A program made the position numbers and the translations under genes. A stretch of 64,000 nt of DNA, taken from the NCBI RefSeq assembly GCF_006539565.1, contig NZ_BJNG01000016.1, forward strand, positions 1-64,000, in the 5' to 3' direction. The stretch comes from Pseudonocardia hydrocarbonoxydans (lineage in GTDB: Bacteria > Actinomycetota > Actinomycetes > Mycobacteriales > Pseudonocardiaceae). Of the stretch, positions 1 through 7,808 are shown one piece after another (position 1 is the stretch's first letter; every line of letters starts with the position of its first letter). The notes beneath the pieces were generated by a model. That model made no database searches, had not been told where the DNA came from, and saw only the letters and a list, made by a program, of their open reading frames with translations.

Positions 1-212
1 TCATCAGGCATGTGGAAGATCGGCTGGAGGCCGTAGGGGTCGGCGTGGGGCGGCTGCCCGTCGGGTGTCGCGACGACGACGTCGACCCCGGCCTCGGTGA
101 ACTTCCGGTACGGGACGGCCGCTTCCTCGGCGAAGAAGCCGGTCTCGTGCGGTGTCCCGTCCGCGAGTCGCATCTCGCGGGCGCTGGTGACCAGGTAGAG
201 CAAGCGCGGCAT
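1..212 (-). CDS. DJ-1/PfpI-like (class I glutamine amidotransferase fold) protein, N-terminal part
   Basis: Only the first 70 codons are present; the gene continues past the left edge. The ATG at 212 is preceded on its strand by GGGAG with a 6-nt spacer. The translation opens MPRLLYLVTSAREM, then has DGTPHETGFFAEEAAVPY and VDVVVATPDGQPP. This is the beta-alpha-beta start and HETGFFAEE helix typical of Hsp31/DJ-1-like proteins of the type-1 glutamine amidotransferase superfamily. These are usually glyoxalase/deglycase or chaperone-like enzymes. The nucleophilic Cys elbow lies outside the window, so activity cannot be judged. It lies 99 bp downstream of the AraC-type regulator gene on the same strand, which may control it. 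Confidence 0.75.
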   Translation of the reverse strand, partial: MPRLLYLVTSAREMRLADGTPHETGFFAEEAAVPYRKFTEAGVDVVVATPDGQPPHADPYGLQPIFHMPD

Positions 213-311
213 GGTGTGCTCCCGGATGGTGGTGTGATCGGGAACACTAGGAGCCGGGCAATGCCGGGGTTAGCTCGATTTCTGCGGAAAAGTTGCGGAT
301 TCCTGCGGACC

Positions 312-1268
312 TCAGACGCGGGACGTCGCGCGGTCCACGCGCAGCGCCACGCCGCCCCGCTGGGCATCGGCGTAGGCCTTCGGGGTCAGCCCGAAGTGGC
401 GCTTGAACTCGGTGATGAACGCCGACAGGCTCGAGTAGCCGACGCTCGTGGCCACCTCGCTGACGTTCAGTTCGCCGTCCACGAGCAGGCCCCGCGCACG
501 GTCGAGACGCAGCCGCTTGACGAACTGGTACGGCGACATCCCCGTGGCGTCCCGGAACAGGTGGGCGAACGTCGACGGGCTCATGCTCACGTGTTCGGCC
601 AGGTCGGCGATCGTGAGCGGTTCGGACATCCGCTGCGTCACGTAATGGATGACGGCGGCCACCGGGTTGCGCCCGCACTCCTCCGATGCTCCCTGGACCA
701 GCCGCTCGCACTCCTGCGACTGCAGCACCCGGTAGACCATCTCCTGCAGGTAGATCGGGGCCAGCACCCTGCGGTCCGCCCCGTGCACCACGGATTTCAC
801 GAAGCGCAGGGCCGCGCCCAGCATGTCGAGGTCGAGGGGTGCCACGTACGCGTCGCGCGGGTCCGGCGCGGCCGGCCGGTGGAACGTCGTCGCCGATCGC
901 TCGAGCATGTCCGCGCAGATCCGCCGGACCATCGCGGGATCGACCTGCAGCACGAACGACAGGTACGGCTTCTCGACGCTGGCCTGCAAGATCTCGGCCT
1001 GGAAGCGGAGCCCACGTTTGAGCACGAGGTAGTGGAACTGGTCGTAGCGGTGGCGCACCCCGTCGACGGTCACGCACTTGCGGCCCTGCGCCACGACGCA
1101 CAGCGAGAGCCCGCCGACGTCGTCCCACTGCGGGAGCGTCGGCTCGACGAAGCGGTAGAACGTGAGACCCGGCCAGTCGGTCGGGTTCGGGCCAGGGGCC
1201 GGTGTGCGGGACACCAGCGTCGCGATGAGGTCGCCGGGGGCCAGTCGCTCCTCGGTGGGCAGTTCCAT
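312..1268 (-). CDS. AraC-family transcriptional regulator
   Basis: A 318-residue regulator with the AraC_N type of N-terminal domain (roughly residues 20-170, beginning LAPGDLIATLVSRTP) and a C-terminal double helix-turn-helix (roughly 215-305). Recognisable pieces are LTIADLAEHVSMSPSTFAHL, then GMSPYQFVKRLRLDRAR and VGYSSLSAFITEFKRHFG. I chose the ATG at 1268 because the N-terminal domain starts there; the open frame continues 98 codons upstream but without plausible protein. Members of this subfamily often sit beside and control oxidoreductase or DJ-1/PfpI genes, and such a gene follows directly. The effector is unknown. Confidence 0.9.
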   Translation of the reverse strand: MELPTEERLAPGDLIATLVSRTPAPGPNPTDWPGLTFYRFVEPTLPQWDDVGGLSLCVVAQGRKCVTVDGVRHRYDQFHYLVLKRGLRFQAEILQASVEKPYLSFVLQVDPAMVRRICADMLERSATTFHRPAAPDPRDAYVAPLDLDMLGAALRFVKSVVHGADRRVLAPIYLQEMVYRVLQSQECERLVQGASEECGRNPVAAVIHYVTQRMSEPLTIADLAEHVSMSPSTFAHLFRDATGMSPYQFVKRLRLDRARGLLVDGELNVSEVATSVGYSSLSAFITEFKRHFGLTPKAYADAQRGGVALRVDRATSRV

Positions 1269-1558
1269 CGCAACCACGGGACCTCCGAACCTCGATCCGG
1301 TGCGCTGCGGCGCTGCGGCGCGACCTGATGGTGAGGGGGCACTCCCCCACCTGACAACATCCGCCTGCACAGTGTGCCGTATAACCCCGACCTGACCCAG
1401 GGCCAGGTGCGCCCGGTCCCGGCCCCGCTTCAGGAAGAGGTCGGCTGCACAGGGCCCGCTCAGCCCTTGTCGTAGGGGTCCAGCCCCCGCTGCGCCCGGC
1501 CCGGGCATCCAAGTGAGCGTGAGGTACCGGTGCAGGAGGCACAGGCTATTTCTTGCCG
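1269..1558. other. Intergenic region upstream of the AraC-type gene; no gene seen
   Basis: About 290 bp between the start of the AraC-type gene and the end of the sigma-factor-associated membrane protein. It holds a short direct repeat (CTGCGGCG twice, near 1301-1318) and a small GGGGG-CACT-CCCCC hairpin near 1335-1348. I see no coding sequence with family resemblance. The promoter of the AraC-type gene must lie here. Confidence 0.5.
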
Positions 1559-2581
1559 TCACCCCACCTCGCAGCTCGTGGCGCCGTCGGGTTGCGTCAC
1601 GCAGGTCATGACGTCCGCCGCGGCAACGACGTCCGCAGGGACGCCGTCGACGACCGTGGTCGTGACCGAGCCGTAGCTGATCGTGCCGTCCGGCGAGACG
1701 TAGCGATCCCCCAGGTAGTCACCGGTGTCCGGGTCGATGACGATCTCCTGACGGTCGCCGCCGAAGAGTTCTACCCGGCCCAGCGCCACCCCGGAGCGGC
1801 CGAACAGCTCGGCGTCCCCGGCCGTCACCTCGACCCCGGGCACGGTCGTGAGCACCCGGTAGAGGGCGACGCGCAGGTCGGGCGGCACGATGCCGCTGCG
1901 CAGGACGTCGGCGACGTAGACGAGCACCTCCCCGTCGGTGGATCGGCCACGCCCCGCACTGTCGGCATAGAGCAGTTCGCGCAGCAGAGCTCGATCGCGC
2001 GGCAGCCCAGCCAGCCAGTCAACGGTGGGCGCCTGCCAGCTAGGGACCACCGGGCCGGTGGTGACGATCTGCAGCACCTGTCGGGTGTCCGGATGCTGCC
2101 GGCGGGCTTCCGTGAGCGGGACGTCGCCGTCGACGAGCTCAATGAAACGGCGGGAGTCGTCCCACCAATGCGGCTGCGCCGGGTCGATTGGGATCCAGGT
2201 CGTGCGGCGCTGCTCCTCCAGGTAGGTCGAGGCGCGGCCACCGTCCACCACGGTTGCTGTGTACACCCCCGCCGTCTCGACCCGCCAGAGCTGCCCGGGG
2301 CCGGGTGCCCCGGTGTCGACGACGGCCGACGCGGCCCGCCCCAGCACCTCGGCCGCCTCGGCCGACGCGGCCCCAGGCCCGCCGAGCAGCGGGACCGCGA
2401 TGAGCGCCGACGCGGCGACAGCAGCCGCCGCCAGGACGGTTCGCGTCCCGCGCCACCAGCGGCGCTGCCGCGCTGGCCGCCAGCGCCGGTCGGCTGCAGC
2501 CAGCACGCGGGCCGGGGCGGGATCGACCCGCCCGGCCGCCACGACCGCGTCCCAACCGGGGATCTCGATGTCTTGTGTCAT
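1559..2581 (-). CDS. Single-pass membrane protein co-transcribed with an ECF sigma factor (CU044_5270-like)
   Basis: 340 residues: a cytoplasmic N-terminus of about 45 residues rich in Arg/Trp, one membrane segment at about 47-68 (TVLAAAAVAASALIAVPLLGG) and a large exported domain. Its ATG overlaps the stop of the upstream sigma factor (ATGA at 2581-2578), so the two are translationally coupled. Proteins of this architecture in actinobacteria (CU044_5270 family) regularly accompany ECF sigma factors and probably sense an envelope signal or act as unconventional anti-sigma factors. No zinc-binding HxxxCxxC motif is visible, so a classical ZAS anti-sigma fold is unlikely. The exported part resembles lipoprotein-type beta-rich domains. 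Exact function unknown. Confidence 0.8.
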   Translation of the reverse strand: MTQDIEIPGWDAVVAAGRVDPAPARVLAAADRRWRPARQRRWWRGTRTVLAAAAVAASALIAVPLLGGPGAASAEAAEVLGRAASAVVDTGAPGPGQLWRVETAGVYTATVVDGGRASTYLEEQRRTTWIPIDPAQPHWWDDSRRFIELVDGDVPLTEARRQHPDTRQVLQIVTTGPVVPSWQAPTVDWLAGLPRDRALLRELLYADSAGRGRSTDGEVLVYVADVLRSGIVPPDLRVALYRVLTTVPGVEVTAGDAELFGRSGVALGRVELFGGDRQEIVIDPDTGDYLGDRYVSPDGTISYGSVTTTVVDGVPADVVAAADVMTCVTQPDGATSCEVG

Positions 2582-3123
2582 GCCCGTTCCCCTGTCCGGT
2601 CGTCGTGGGTGGTGACGTCGGTGAGGTGATCCCGCATCGCCAACCGGGCACGGTGCAGGCGCGACCGAGCCGTCCCGCGTGGGATTCCGACTGCCGTCGC
2701 GGCCTCCTGCGGGGTGAGCTGCTCCCAGGTGACGAGCAGCAGCAGCTCACGTTCGACGGGGGCCAGCGCCGCCAGGGCGGCGCGCAGTCGGGGCGCCGCC
2801 GCGGCCGCGGTCAGCCGCTCGTCCACGGCCGGCCACTCGTCGGGCGCGGCCAGCTCGGTCGGGAACGGCGCCGGGGCCGGCCGTACGGCGCGCCAGTGCG
2901 CGAGCAATACATGCCGAGCCACCCCGAACAGCCAGCCGCGGGCCGGGTCGAACGTCGAGCGAGCCGCGAACGCCCGCACCCACACCTCCCCCAACAGGTC
3001 CGGCGCCGCAGGGGGCGCGCGGCGGACCAGGTAACCGTGGACGGCCGCCTGATGGCGCCCGACGAGCGTCGCGAACGCGCCCGGGTCCTGCACCGACCGG
3101 AGCAGCAGGCTGTCGTCGTCCAC
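2578..3123 (-). CDS. ECF-type RNA polymerase sigma factor
   Basis: 181 residues. Region 2 runs from about LLLRSVQDPGAFATLVGRH to FDPARGWLFGVARHVLLAHW. Region 4 contains LAALAPVERELLLLVTWEQL and the recognition helix GIPRGTARSRLHRARLAM. I chose the GTG at 3123: GGGAGG lies 6 nt upstream and the protein then begins VDDDSLLLRSV, the usual ECF start. An in-frame ATG at 3180 would add 19 residues without homology and lacks a ribosome site. It is translationally coupled to the membrane protein that follows. The target promoter is unknown; autoregulation is usual for this class. Confidence 0.9.
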   Translation of the reverse strand: MDDDSLLLRSVQDPGAFATLVGRHQAAVHGYLVRRAPPAAPDLLGEVWVRAFAARSTFDPARGWLFGVARHVLLAHWRAVRPAPAPFPTELAAPDEWPAVDERLTAAAAAPRLRAALAALAPVERELLLLVTWEQLTPQEAATAVGIPRGTARSRLHRARLAMRDHLTDVTTHDDRTGERA

Positions 3124-3217
3124 CGGGTTCCTCCCCACCTCACCCGAGTACTTGCCAATCCTGCCGCTCCTGTTCGCCAAGGGGGCAGGTTGTCGGTGGG
3201 CGACCTACCGTGGATCC

Positions 3218-3345
3218 GTGCCCGACGCCCCCTCCCGGCTGGGTCCGCCGGCCCGCGCGTGCTTCGCACACCGCGGCGTCGCGGTCGCCGTCATGGTCGC
3301 GTCGGTGCTCCGACGTCAGCCTGGGCCCCGCCGGCCCGGCGTGGT
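3218..3345 (+). pseudogene. Possible 5' stub of a gene cut off by the adjoining segment
   Basis: A GTG at 3218 follows a sequence resembling an actinobacterial -10 element (TACCGT just upstream), as in leaderless transcripts. The frame reads MPDAPSRLGPPARACF, then VAVAVMVASVLRRQPG, a plausible protein start with a short hydrophobic stretch. After about 3340 the frame runs antisense through the HTH gene and makes no sense. It may be a gene whose 3' part was removed when the 3.3-6.0 kb segment arrived, but chance is a real alternative. Low confidence. Confidence 0.25.
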
Positions 3346-4184
3346 CAGTTCGGCGCGGCGGCCGCGTTGCTGTTCTCGCATCGCGCCAGAAGTTCAGCCA
3401 TTCTCGTGGCGCCGAAGCACTGCCGTTCTACCGTCGCTCCACATTCGAGGTTGCGGGAGCGGTGGCGGCGGTGCACGAGCCCGAGCTGCTGGAGCCGGAT
3501 TCCGGCGGGTCCGATGACGTGGTGCCGCTCGGTGTAGTGGCTGTCGGGCTGGGCGATCGCGTACAGCGCCCGGAGCGCGTCGAGGTCGAGACGCTCGTCG
3601 GCGTGGGCGAGGCGGTGCAGCGCCTCGCGCTGGGTCGGGGTGAGGAGCCCGCTTCGGGGCTGTAGGTCGTGCACCGTCCTGCCGTCACCGACGACGTCGT
3701 TGTTGATGCGGACACCGCGCGCAGCCAGCGTGTCCTCCAGCGCGGCCACGGCGGCGGCCAGCCGGTGCAGCGGCCATCCGAGCGCGTCGGCCAGCTCGGC
3801 TCGCCCGACCGGCGCCGGGTGTTGTCCGGCGGCCACCGTCGGCGCGGCGCCGCTGGTGGCCAGCGCGGCTTCGAGGACCTGGTCGTCGGCCGGGCGGTGG
3901 GCTGGCCGCACGGCGCGGCGCTGCCGGACCCGGGTGGGTGCGGTGAACAACTCCACCGGGTGCAGGTCCAGGACCTGACACAGCCGCTCCAGCAGCCCGA
4001 GGCGCACCGTGTCGTGGTCGCGGTCGCCCCAGAGCCGGACCGGGCCGGTCACCGCGGCCACCCCGACCCGCTGCGCGAGCTGGGCGTGGGACATCCCCGC
4101 GGCGACCCGTCGTTGCTCCACCAGCGCCCAGTCGATGACCAGCCGCCGCGCCGGCCGGGACGCAGCCCCGTGTCCTCGGGTCAC
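3345..4184 (-). CDS. Helix-turn-helix protein of the ATPase/integrase-like cassette
   Basis: 279 residues from a GTG at 4184 that overlaps the TGA of the upstream gene (GTGA). An N-terminal Xre/Cro-like HTH spans about residues 16-70: VIDWALVEQRRVAAGMSHAQ, then LAQRVGVAAVTGPVRLW and LERLCQVLDLHPVELF. A second winged-helix-like part around 110-160 (GRAELADALGWPLHRL, LEDTLAARGVRINND) could be another DNA- or partner-binding domain. The last 50 or so residues are less organised and may be replaced sequence. It is the third gene of a tightly coupled cassette. No function is established; a DNA-binding accessory of a mobile element is my inference. Confidence 0.6.
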   Translation of the reverse strand: MTRGHGAASRPARRLVIDWALVEQRRVAAGMSHAQLAQRVGVAAVTGPVRLWGDRDHDTVRLGLLERLCQVLDLHPVELFTAPTRVRQRRAVRPAHRPADDQVLEAALATSGAAPTVAAGQHPAPVGRAELADALGWPLHRLAAAVAALEDTLAARGVRINNDVVGDGRTVHDLQPRSGLLTPTQREALHRLAHADERLDLDALRALYAIAQPDSHYTERHHVIGPAGIRLQQLGLVHRRHRSRNLECGATVERQCFGATRMAELLARCENSNAAAAPN

Positions 4185-5449
4185 GCCGTGCCGCACAAGT
4201 CGTGCACCGCGACACCGGGGAACGACGGCGGCGACAACGTGACCCCGGCGTACGCGGCGGCGCGGTCGAGGACCTGCTGCACCGCCCGCCTGGTCACCGA
4301 CGTGTCCGGGCTGCTCCCGGTGAACAATGCGACCTCGCCCGGGCCGGGACCCGGCGCGGGCGAGGGTTCGCCCGCGAGCTGGGCGTGCCGTTCGATGACC
4401 GCCGCCCGGACCGACCCGGCCACTGACTTGGGCAGCCGGTAGAGCGTGCCGTCGGCGACGAGATGGACGAGATGCTGGTCGGGACCGGTGCCGGACAGCA
4501 CGTCGCGCAGCCGCACCGACGCCAAGGCGCCGGAGCGCAGCCCGGTCGCGGCGGCGATGGCCAGCACGGCGGCGGCGGACGGGGAGCACAACCCGCGGAT
4601 CCGGTCGATGTCGGTCGGGTCGAGCCGCGGCGTCAGGTTGACCCGCACCGCGGACAGACCCGGTCGCGGCGGTAGCTGCAGGAACAGCCCTGCGGTGAAG
4701 AACCCGGCCTGGACCGCCCGCACGCGGGTGAGGACCTCGGCGGTGCTGGTCGCGTCGATGGTGTGGCGCTGCAGCACCGCGGCCGCGTGCTGGGCGTCGA
4801 CCGGCCGCCCCACGGTGCCGGGGCGGGTCCAGCGGCGGGCGACGTCGTGGGCCTGGGCCAGGGTGGTGCGGTACACGTCGTCGACGCGGGCGAACCCGGC
4901 CGGGTCGAGCAGCCGCCGCGCGGCCGCGCGGAACAGCGGGAACTCCACGTCGGGCACTTCGGGGAACCCGCCGTCGACCGTCGTTCGTGGTGTCGGCAGC
5001 AACGCCAGCGCCACCCGCCACGGGCGCCCGCGCTCACCGATGTCACGGCCGGGCTCGTTGGTGACAAGCCACAACCGCGTGCCGGCGGCTGCGGTGAGCC
5101 CGGCCAGCTCGCGCCACCGCGGCGTGGGCAGCAGTTGCGCGCGCAGCACGACCAGATGGCGGACCTGTTCGGCGCGTAGCCACAGCCCCGCGAGTTCCCA
5201 CGCGCGGCGGCTCACACCCTCCGCGGCGGGGCCGCCGGGGCGTTTCCCCAGCGCGACCAGCACGTCCTCGCCCAGCACCGACAACCCCGCCGGGCCGGGA
5301 GTGGGATGACACACCACCACGCCGTGGCTCAGGTCGTGCCGGGCACCGAGCGCGGCCACGCACTCCGCGGTGTCGTCGGCGTCGATCAGCACCTCGGCCC
5401 CATGCCACGAGCCGCTGCGGGGGGCCGCGGTGGCCAAGGGCGTGGTCAT
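4181..5449 (-). CDS. Integrase-like protein with a degenerate tyrosine-recombinase core
   Basis: 422 residues; the ATG at 5449 overlaps the stop of the ATPase remnant (ATGA). The first 160 residues look like an alpha/beta nucleotide-binding-like fold without a P-loop (SHGVVVCHPTPGPAGLSVL, VRHLVVLRAQLLPTPRWREL, GTRLWLVTNEPG). After a helical middle, residues about 290-422 resemble a tyrosine-recombinase catalytic domain: LDPTDIDRIRGLCSPSAAAV, then AIAAATGLRSGALASVRLRD, which places the first catalytic Arg. The expected HxxR box and nucleophilic Tyr are not recognisable; the chain ends VHDLCGTA. It may be truncated, inactive, or a member of a family that uses this fold only for binding. Function unknown. 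Confidence 0.55.
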   Translation of the reverse strand: MTTPLATAAPRSGSWHGAEVLIDADDTAECVAALGARHDLSHGVVVCHPTPGPAGLSVLGEDVLVALGKRPGGPAAEGVSRRAWELAGLWLRAEQVRHLVVLRAQLLPTPRWRELAGLTAAAGTRLWLVTNEPGRDIGERGRPWRVALALLPTPRTTVDGGFPEVPDVEFPLFRAAARRLLDPAGFARVDDVYRTTLAQAHDVARRWTRPGTVGRPVDAQHAAAVLQRHTIDATSTAEVLTRVRAVQAGFFTAGLFLQLPPRPGLSAVRVNLTPRLDPTDIDRIRGLCSPSAAAVLAIAAATGLRSGALASVRLRDVLSGTGPDQHLVHLVADGTLYRLPKSVAGSVRAAVIERHAQLAGEPSPAPGPGPGEVALFTGSSPDTSVTRRAVQQVLDRAAAYAGVTLSPPSFPGVAVHDLCGTA

Positions 5450-6000
5450 CAGTGGGTGGCGGCCGCGGCGCGGGTGCCGCCGTGCAGGGCGAACGCGTTG
5501 CGCGCGAGCGTCTCGTCGATCCGGTCCCGCCCGGCGGCCCGGCACAGCTCGACCGCGGTGGCGGTGAACGCCGCCCAGTCGCGCAGGTTGCCGTGCGCGA
5601 AGTGGTCATCGACGAACAGCAGTAGCTCGGGTGGGGCGTCGGCGTAGACCGGATGGAACCGTGGTATCAGCTCGCACACCTGATCTCCGGTCAGCGCCCG
5701 GAATACCACCCGGCGGTAGATCCGCGAGCGCAGCATCGGCTCCTTGGCCAGCACCTTCCAGGCGCCGTCCCCACCGACCAGCAGCAACGCGAACCGGGTC
5801 AGCCGGTGATCGTGCAGGTAGCGCAGGAACTCGATGCACTCCCGGTTGAGCTGCTGCGCCTCGTCGACCACCAGCAGCCGTTCCCGCGGGTCGCGGCCGC
5901 GGTGATCGGCCAGCTCCTCGAGCAGCTCGGCGGTCAGCGCGAACCGGTCGCGGCGCCCCGACACCGGCACCCGGGTCAGCTCGTGCAGCAGGGTGGCCCC
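5449..6000 (-). pseudogene. TniB/TnsC-type AAA+ ATPase, N-terminally truncated
   Basis: About 183 residues of an AAA+ ATPase of the transposition-helper type. Visible are TLLHELTRVPVS just after where a Walker A lysine should be, Walker B LLVVDEAQQLNRECIEFLRY, sensor-1-like FALLLVGGDGAW, and an arginine-rich LRSRIYRRVVFRAL. The P-loop and everything N-terminal to it are missing: at about 5997-6005 the sequence changes to a flavoprotein gene in another reading frame. The remnant has no proper start codon in context, although it is still coupled to the downstream gene by ATGA. ATPases of this kind (MuB, TniB, TnsC) direct transposase to target DNA. Without Walker A it cannot bind ATP normally. 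Confidence 0.65.
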
Positions 6001-6002
6001 CC

Positions 6003-6463
6003 GGGACGACCGGGTCGGACCCGGTGGCGACCAGCGCCTGCCGGAACCGCACGGCGGCCCCGTCGACGGCGGCCGTCGCGGGCCCGGTGAACGTCGCCGT
6101 CCCGGCCGCGAAGGCGACGCCCGCCGCGCGCACCGCCTCGGCCGAGTCGACGGGCTCGATGGCCGCGACGGCGGCCCGCACGTGCGCCATGACCTGGTCG
6201 AACTCCACCCGGATCCGGTCGGCGTGCACGCCGAGGCGGGTCGCGGCACGGGCGTCGGCGGCGGCCGACGCCGCGGCGAGCAGCGCCTTGCTGGGGACGC
6301 AGCCCGTCCACAGGCAGTCCCCGCCGGGCCGGTCGCGCTCCACCATCAGCACCGACGCCCCGAACGAGGCCGCGGTGCGCGCCCCGACCAGGCCGGCGCT
6401 CCCCCCGCCGACGACGAGCAGGTCCCAGGCCCGCCCGTCGGGGGGCGGCGCCACGGCGGTCAC
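6003..6463 (-). pseudogene. FAD-dependent pyridine nucleotide-disulfide oxidoreductase, truncated after about 150 residues
   Basis: The GTG at 6463 overlaps the stop of the HAD gene (GTGA). It starts a normal mercuric reductase/dihydrolipoamide dehydrogenase-like protein: FAD-binding LLVVGGGSAGLVGARTA (about 15-31), redox disulfide CLWTGC with C50 and C55 followed by VPSKALL, and ALVATGSDPVVP at about 140-152, the usual end of the first FAD lobe. There homology stops abruptly; the NAD domain and the dimerisation domain are absent (full-length relatives have about 460-480 residues). The frame then reads meaninglessly through the ATPase remnant to a stop at 5606. The gene is broken and presumably non-functional. 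Confidence 0.75.
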
Positions 6464-7137
6464 CGGGGTGCGGGCAGGGCGACGAGACCCCTCGCCACCT
6501 CGACCAGGTCGTCGCCGACGACGTCGGCCCGGGTGAAGACCTCCGTGTAGTGCCGCTCCAGCCGCCCCGCCCACCCGGTGGTCAGGCCGGCGGCGTGGGC
6601 CCCGTGGCAGTCGAAGGCGTGCACCGCCACCAGCGCCACGTCGGGGGCCGGACGGCCGATGCGCGACAGCGCGTGGTCGTAGACCGCGCGCGGCGGCTTC
6701 CACATCCGCACCTCGGACGTGGCGATCACCTGGTCGACGAACCGGTCGAGGCCGCTGCGGCCCAGGAACGCCTCGGTCGTCTCCCGGGCGCCGTTGCTCA
6801 GGCACACCACGGCCACGCCGGCGTCGGTGAGGACCCGCATCGCCTGCTCCGCGTCGGGCTGCGCGGGCAGCTCCGCGAACCCGTCGAGCACGTGGGCGAC
6901 GTCGTCGTCGGACAGCCGTCCCCCGCCGATCACCCGCAGCGCCGCGGCCGCCACGGCGGGGAACGGCTCGTAGTCCCCGGCCAGCGTCAACGCCATGCCG
7001 TCGCGCTGCATGCGGTCGAACCAGCGCTCCAGGGTGAGGTCGGGCAGGCCGACGTCGACGAACCGGGCTCGGAGCGGTTCCAGCGAGATCAGGGTCTCCA
7101 CGACGTCGAACGCGACGGTGTGCGGGCGGTGGACCAC
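6460..7137 (-). CDS. HAD-superfamily hydrolase (haloacid dehalogenase type II-like)
   Basis: 225 residues from a GTG at 7137 with GAAGGAG 5 nt upstream. HAD motifs are visible: I, TVAFDVVETL (nucleophile Asp); II, VVCLSNGARET (Ser); III, Lys in MWKPPRAVYDHAL; IV, VAVHAFDCHGAHAAGL. The overall layout is that of type II haloacid dehalogenases and related small phosphatases. Motif I is atypical (VVET in place of AYGT), so the substrate may not be a halo-acid. It is translationally coupled to the truncated flavoprotein gene behind it and divergent from an ECF sigma gene 104 bp away. Confidence 0.8.
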   Translation of the reverse strand: MVHRPHTVAFDVVETLISLEPLRARFVDVGLPDLTLERWFDRMQRDGMALTLAGDYEPFPAVAAAALRVIGGGRLSDDDVAHVLDGFAELPAQPDAEQAMRVLTDAGVAVVCLSNGARETTEAFLGRSGLDRFVDQVIATSEVRMWKPPRAVYDHALSRIGRPAPDVALVAVHAFDCHGAHAAGLTTGWAGRLERHYTEVFTRADVVGDDLVEVARGLVALPAPR

Positions 7138-7241
7138 GGGGGCTCCTTCGGACACGGGCAGGGGCGGGCACGAGCATCCATGCCGATCACCGGATCCGCC
7201 GAACCGGGGAATCACCGGACGCCGCCCGGGGTTCCGACGGC

Positions 7242-7808
7242 GTGGACGACCACGCCGTCGCGGTGCCCGACCCCGGCCGCCGCGCGACGGCGTTCGCCCG
7301 CTACGTCGAGCCGGAGGTCGCGGTCCTGCACCGGGTGGCGCTGACGATGACGGGCCAGCCCGCCGACGCCGAGGACCTCGTCCAGGACACGTTGGTGCGC
7401 GCCTACCGCGCCGTCGACCGTTTCGACGGTGCGCACCCCCGCGCCTGGCTCCTGACGATCCTGCGCAACACCCACCGCAACCGCGCCCGGACCCGGATCC
7501 CGGCGCTGCTGCACGGCGACGAGCAGGCGACGGGGCTGCTCGACCGCGGCGGCGACGCCCGCAGCGCGGAGGACGTCGTGGTCGACGCCCGGTTCGAGGG
7601 CGTCGTCGCCGACGCACTGGCCGCCCTGCCCGCCGCGCACCGCACCGTGGTGCAGCTGGTCGACGTCGACGGACTCACCTACGCCGAGGCCGCCCTCGCA
7701 CTCGGGGTGCCGCGGGGCACGGTGATGAGCCGGCTGCACCGCGCCCGCGCCCGTATCCGCACCCGCCTGGTCGCCGCCGGGCTCGTCCCCCGCCGGAGCC
7801 GGTCATGA
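7242..7808 (+). CDS. ECF-type RNA polymerase sigma factor (SigR/SigE-like organisation)
   Basis: 188 residues from GTG 7242. Region 2: AFARYVEPEVAVLHRVAL, AEDLVQDTLVRAYRAVDRF, HPRAWLLTILRNTHRNRAR. Region 4: LAALPAAHRTVVQLVDVDGL, YAEAALALGVPRGTVMSRLH. The next gene starts at 7805, overlapping this one by 4 nt, and encodes a small HxxxCxxC protein, the usual anti-sigma partner. Sigma factors with such zinc-binding partners often respond to oxidative or thiol stress. The regulon cannot be read from the sequence. The direct repeat ATCACCGGA (7185 and 7211) lies in the divergent promoter region. Confidence 0.9.
   Translation: MDDHAVAVPDPGRRATAFARYVEPEVAVLHRVALTMTGQPADAEDLVQDTLVRAYRAVDRFDGAHPRAWLLTILRNTHRNRARTRIPALLHGDEQATGLLDRGGDARSAEDVVVDARFEGVVADALAALPAAHRTVVQLVDVDGLTYAEAALALGVPRGTVMSRLHRARARIRTRLVAAGLVPRRSRS

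Noticed and set aside
3124-3180. ATG at 3180 as the sigma factor start
   Set aside because: It adds 19 residues without family resemblance and has no ribosome site; the GTG at 3123 has GGGAGG at 6 nt and gives the usual ECF N-terminus.
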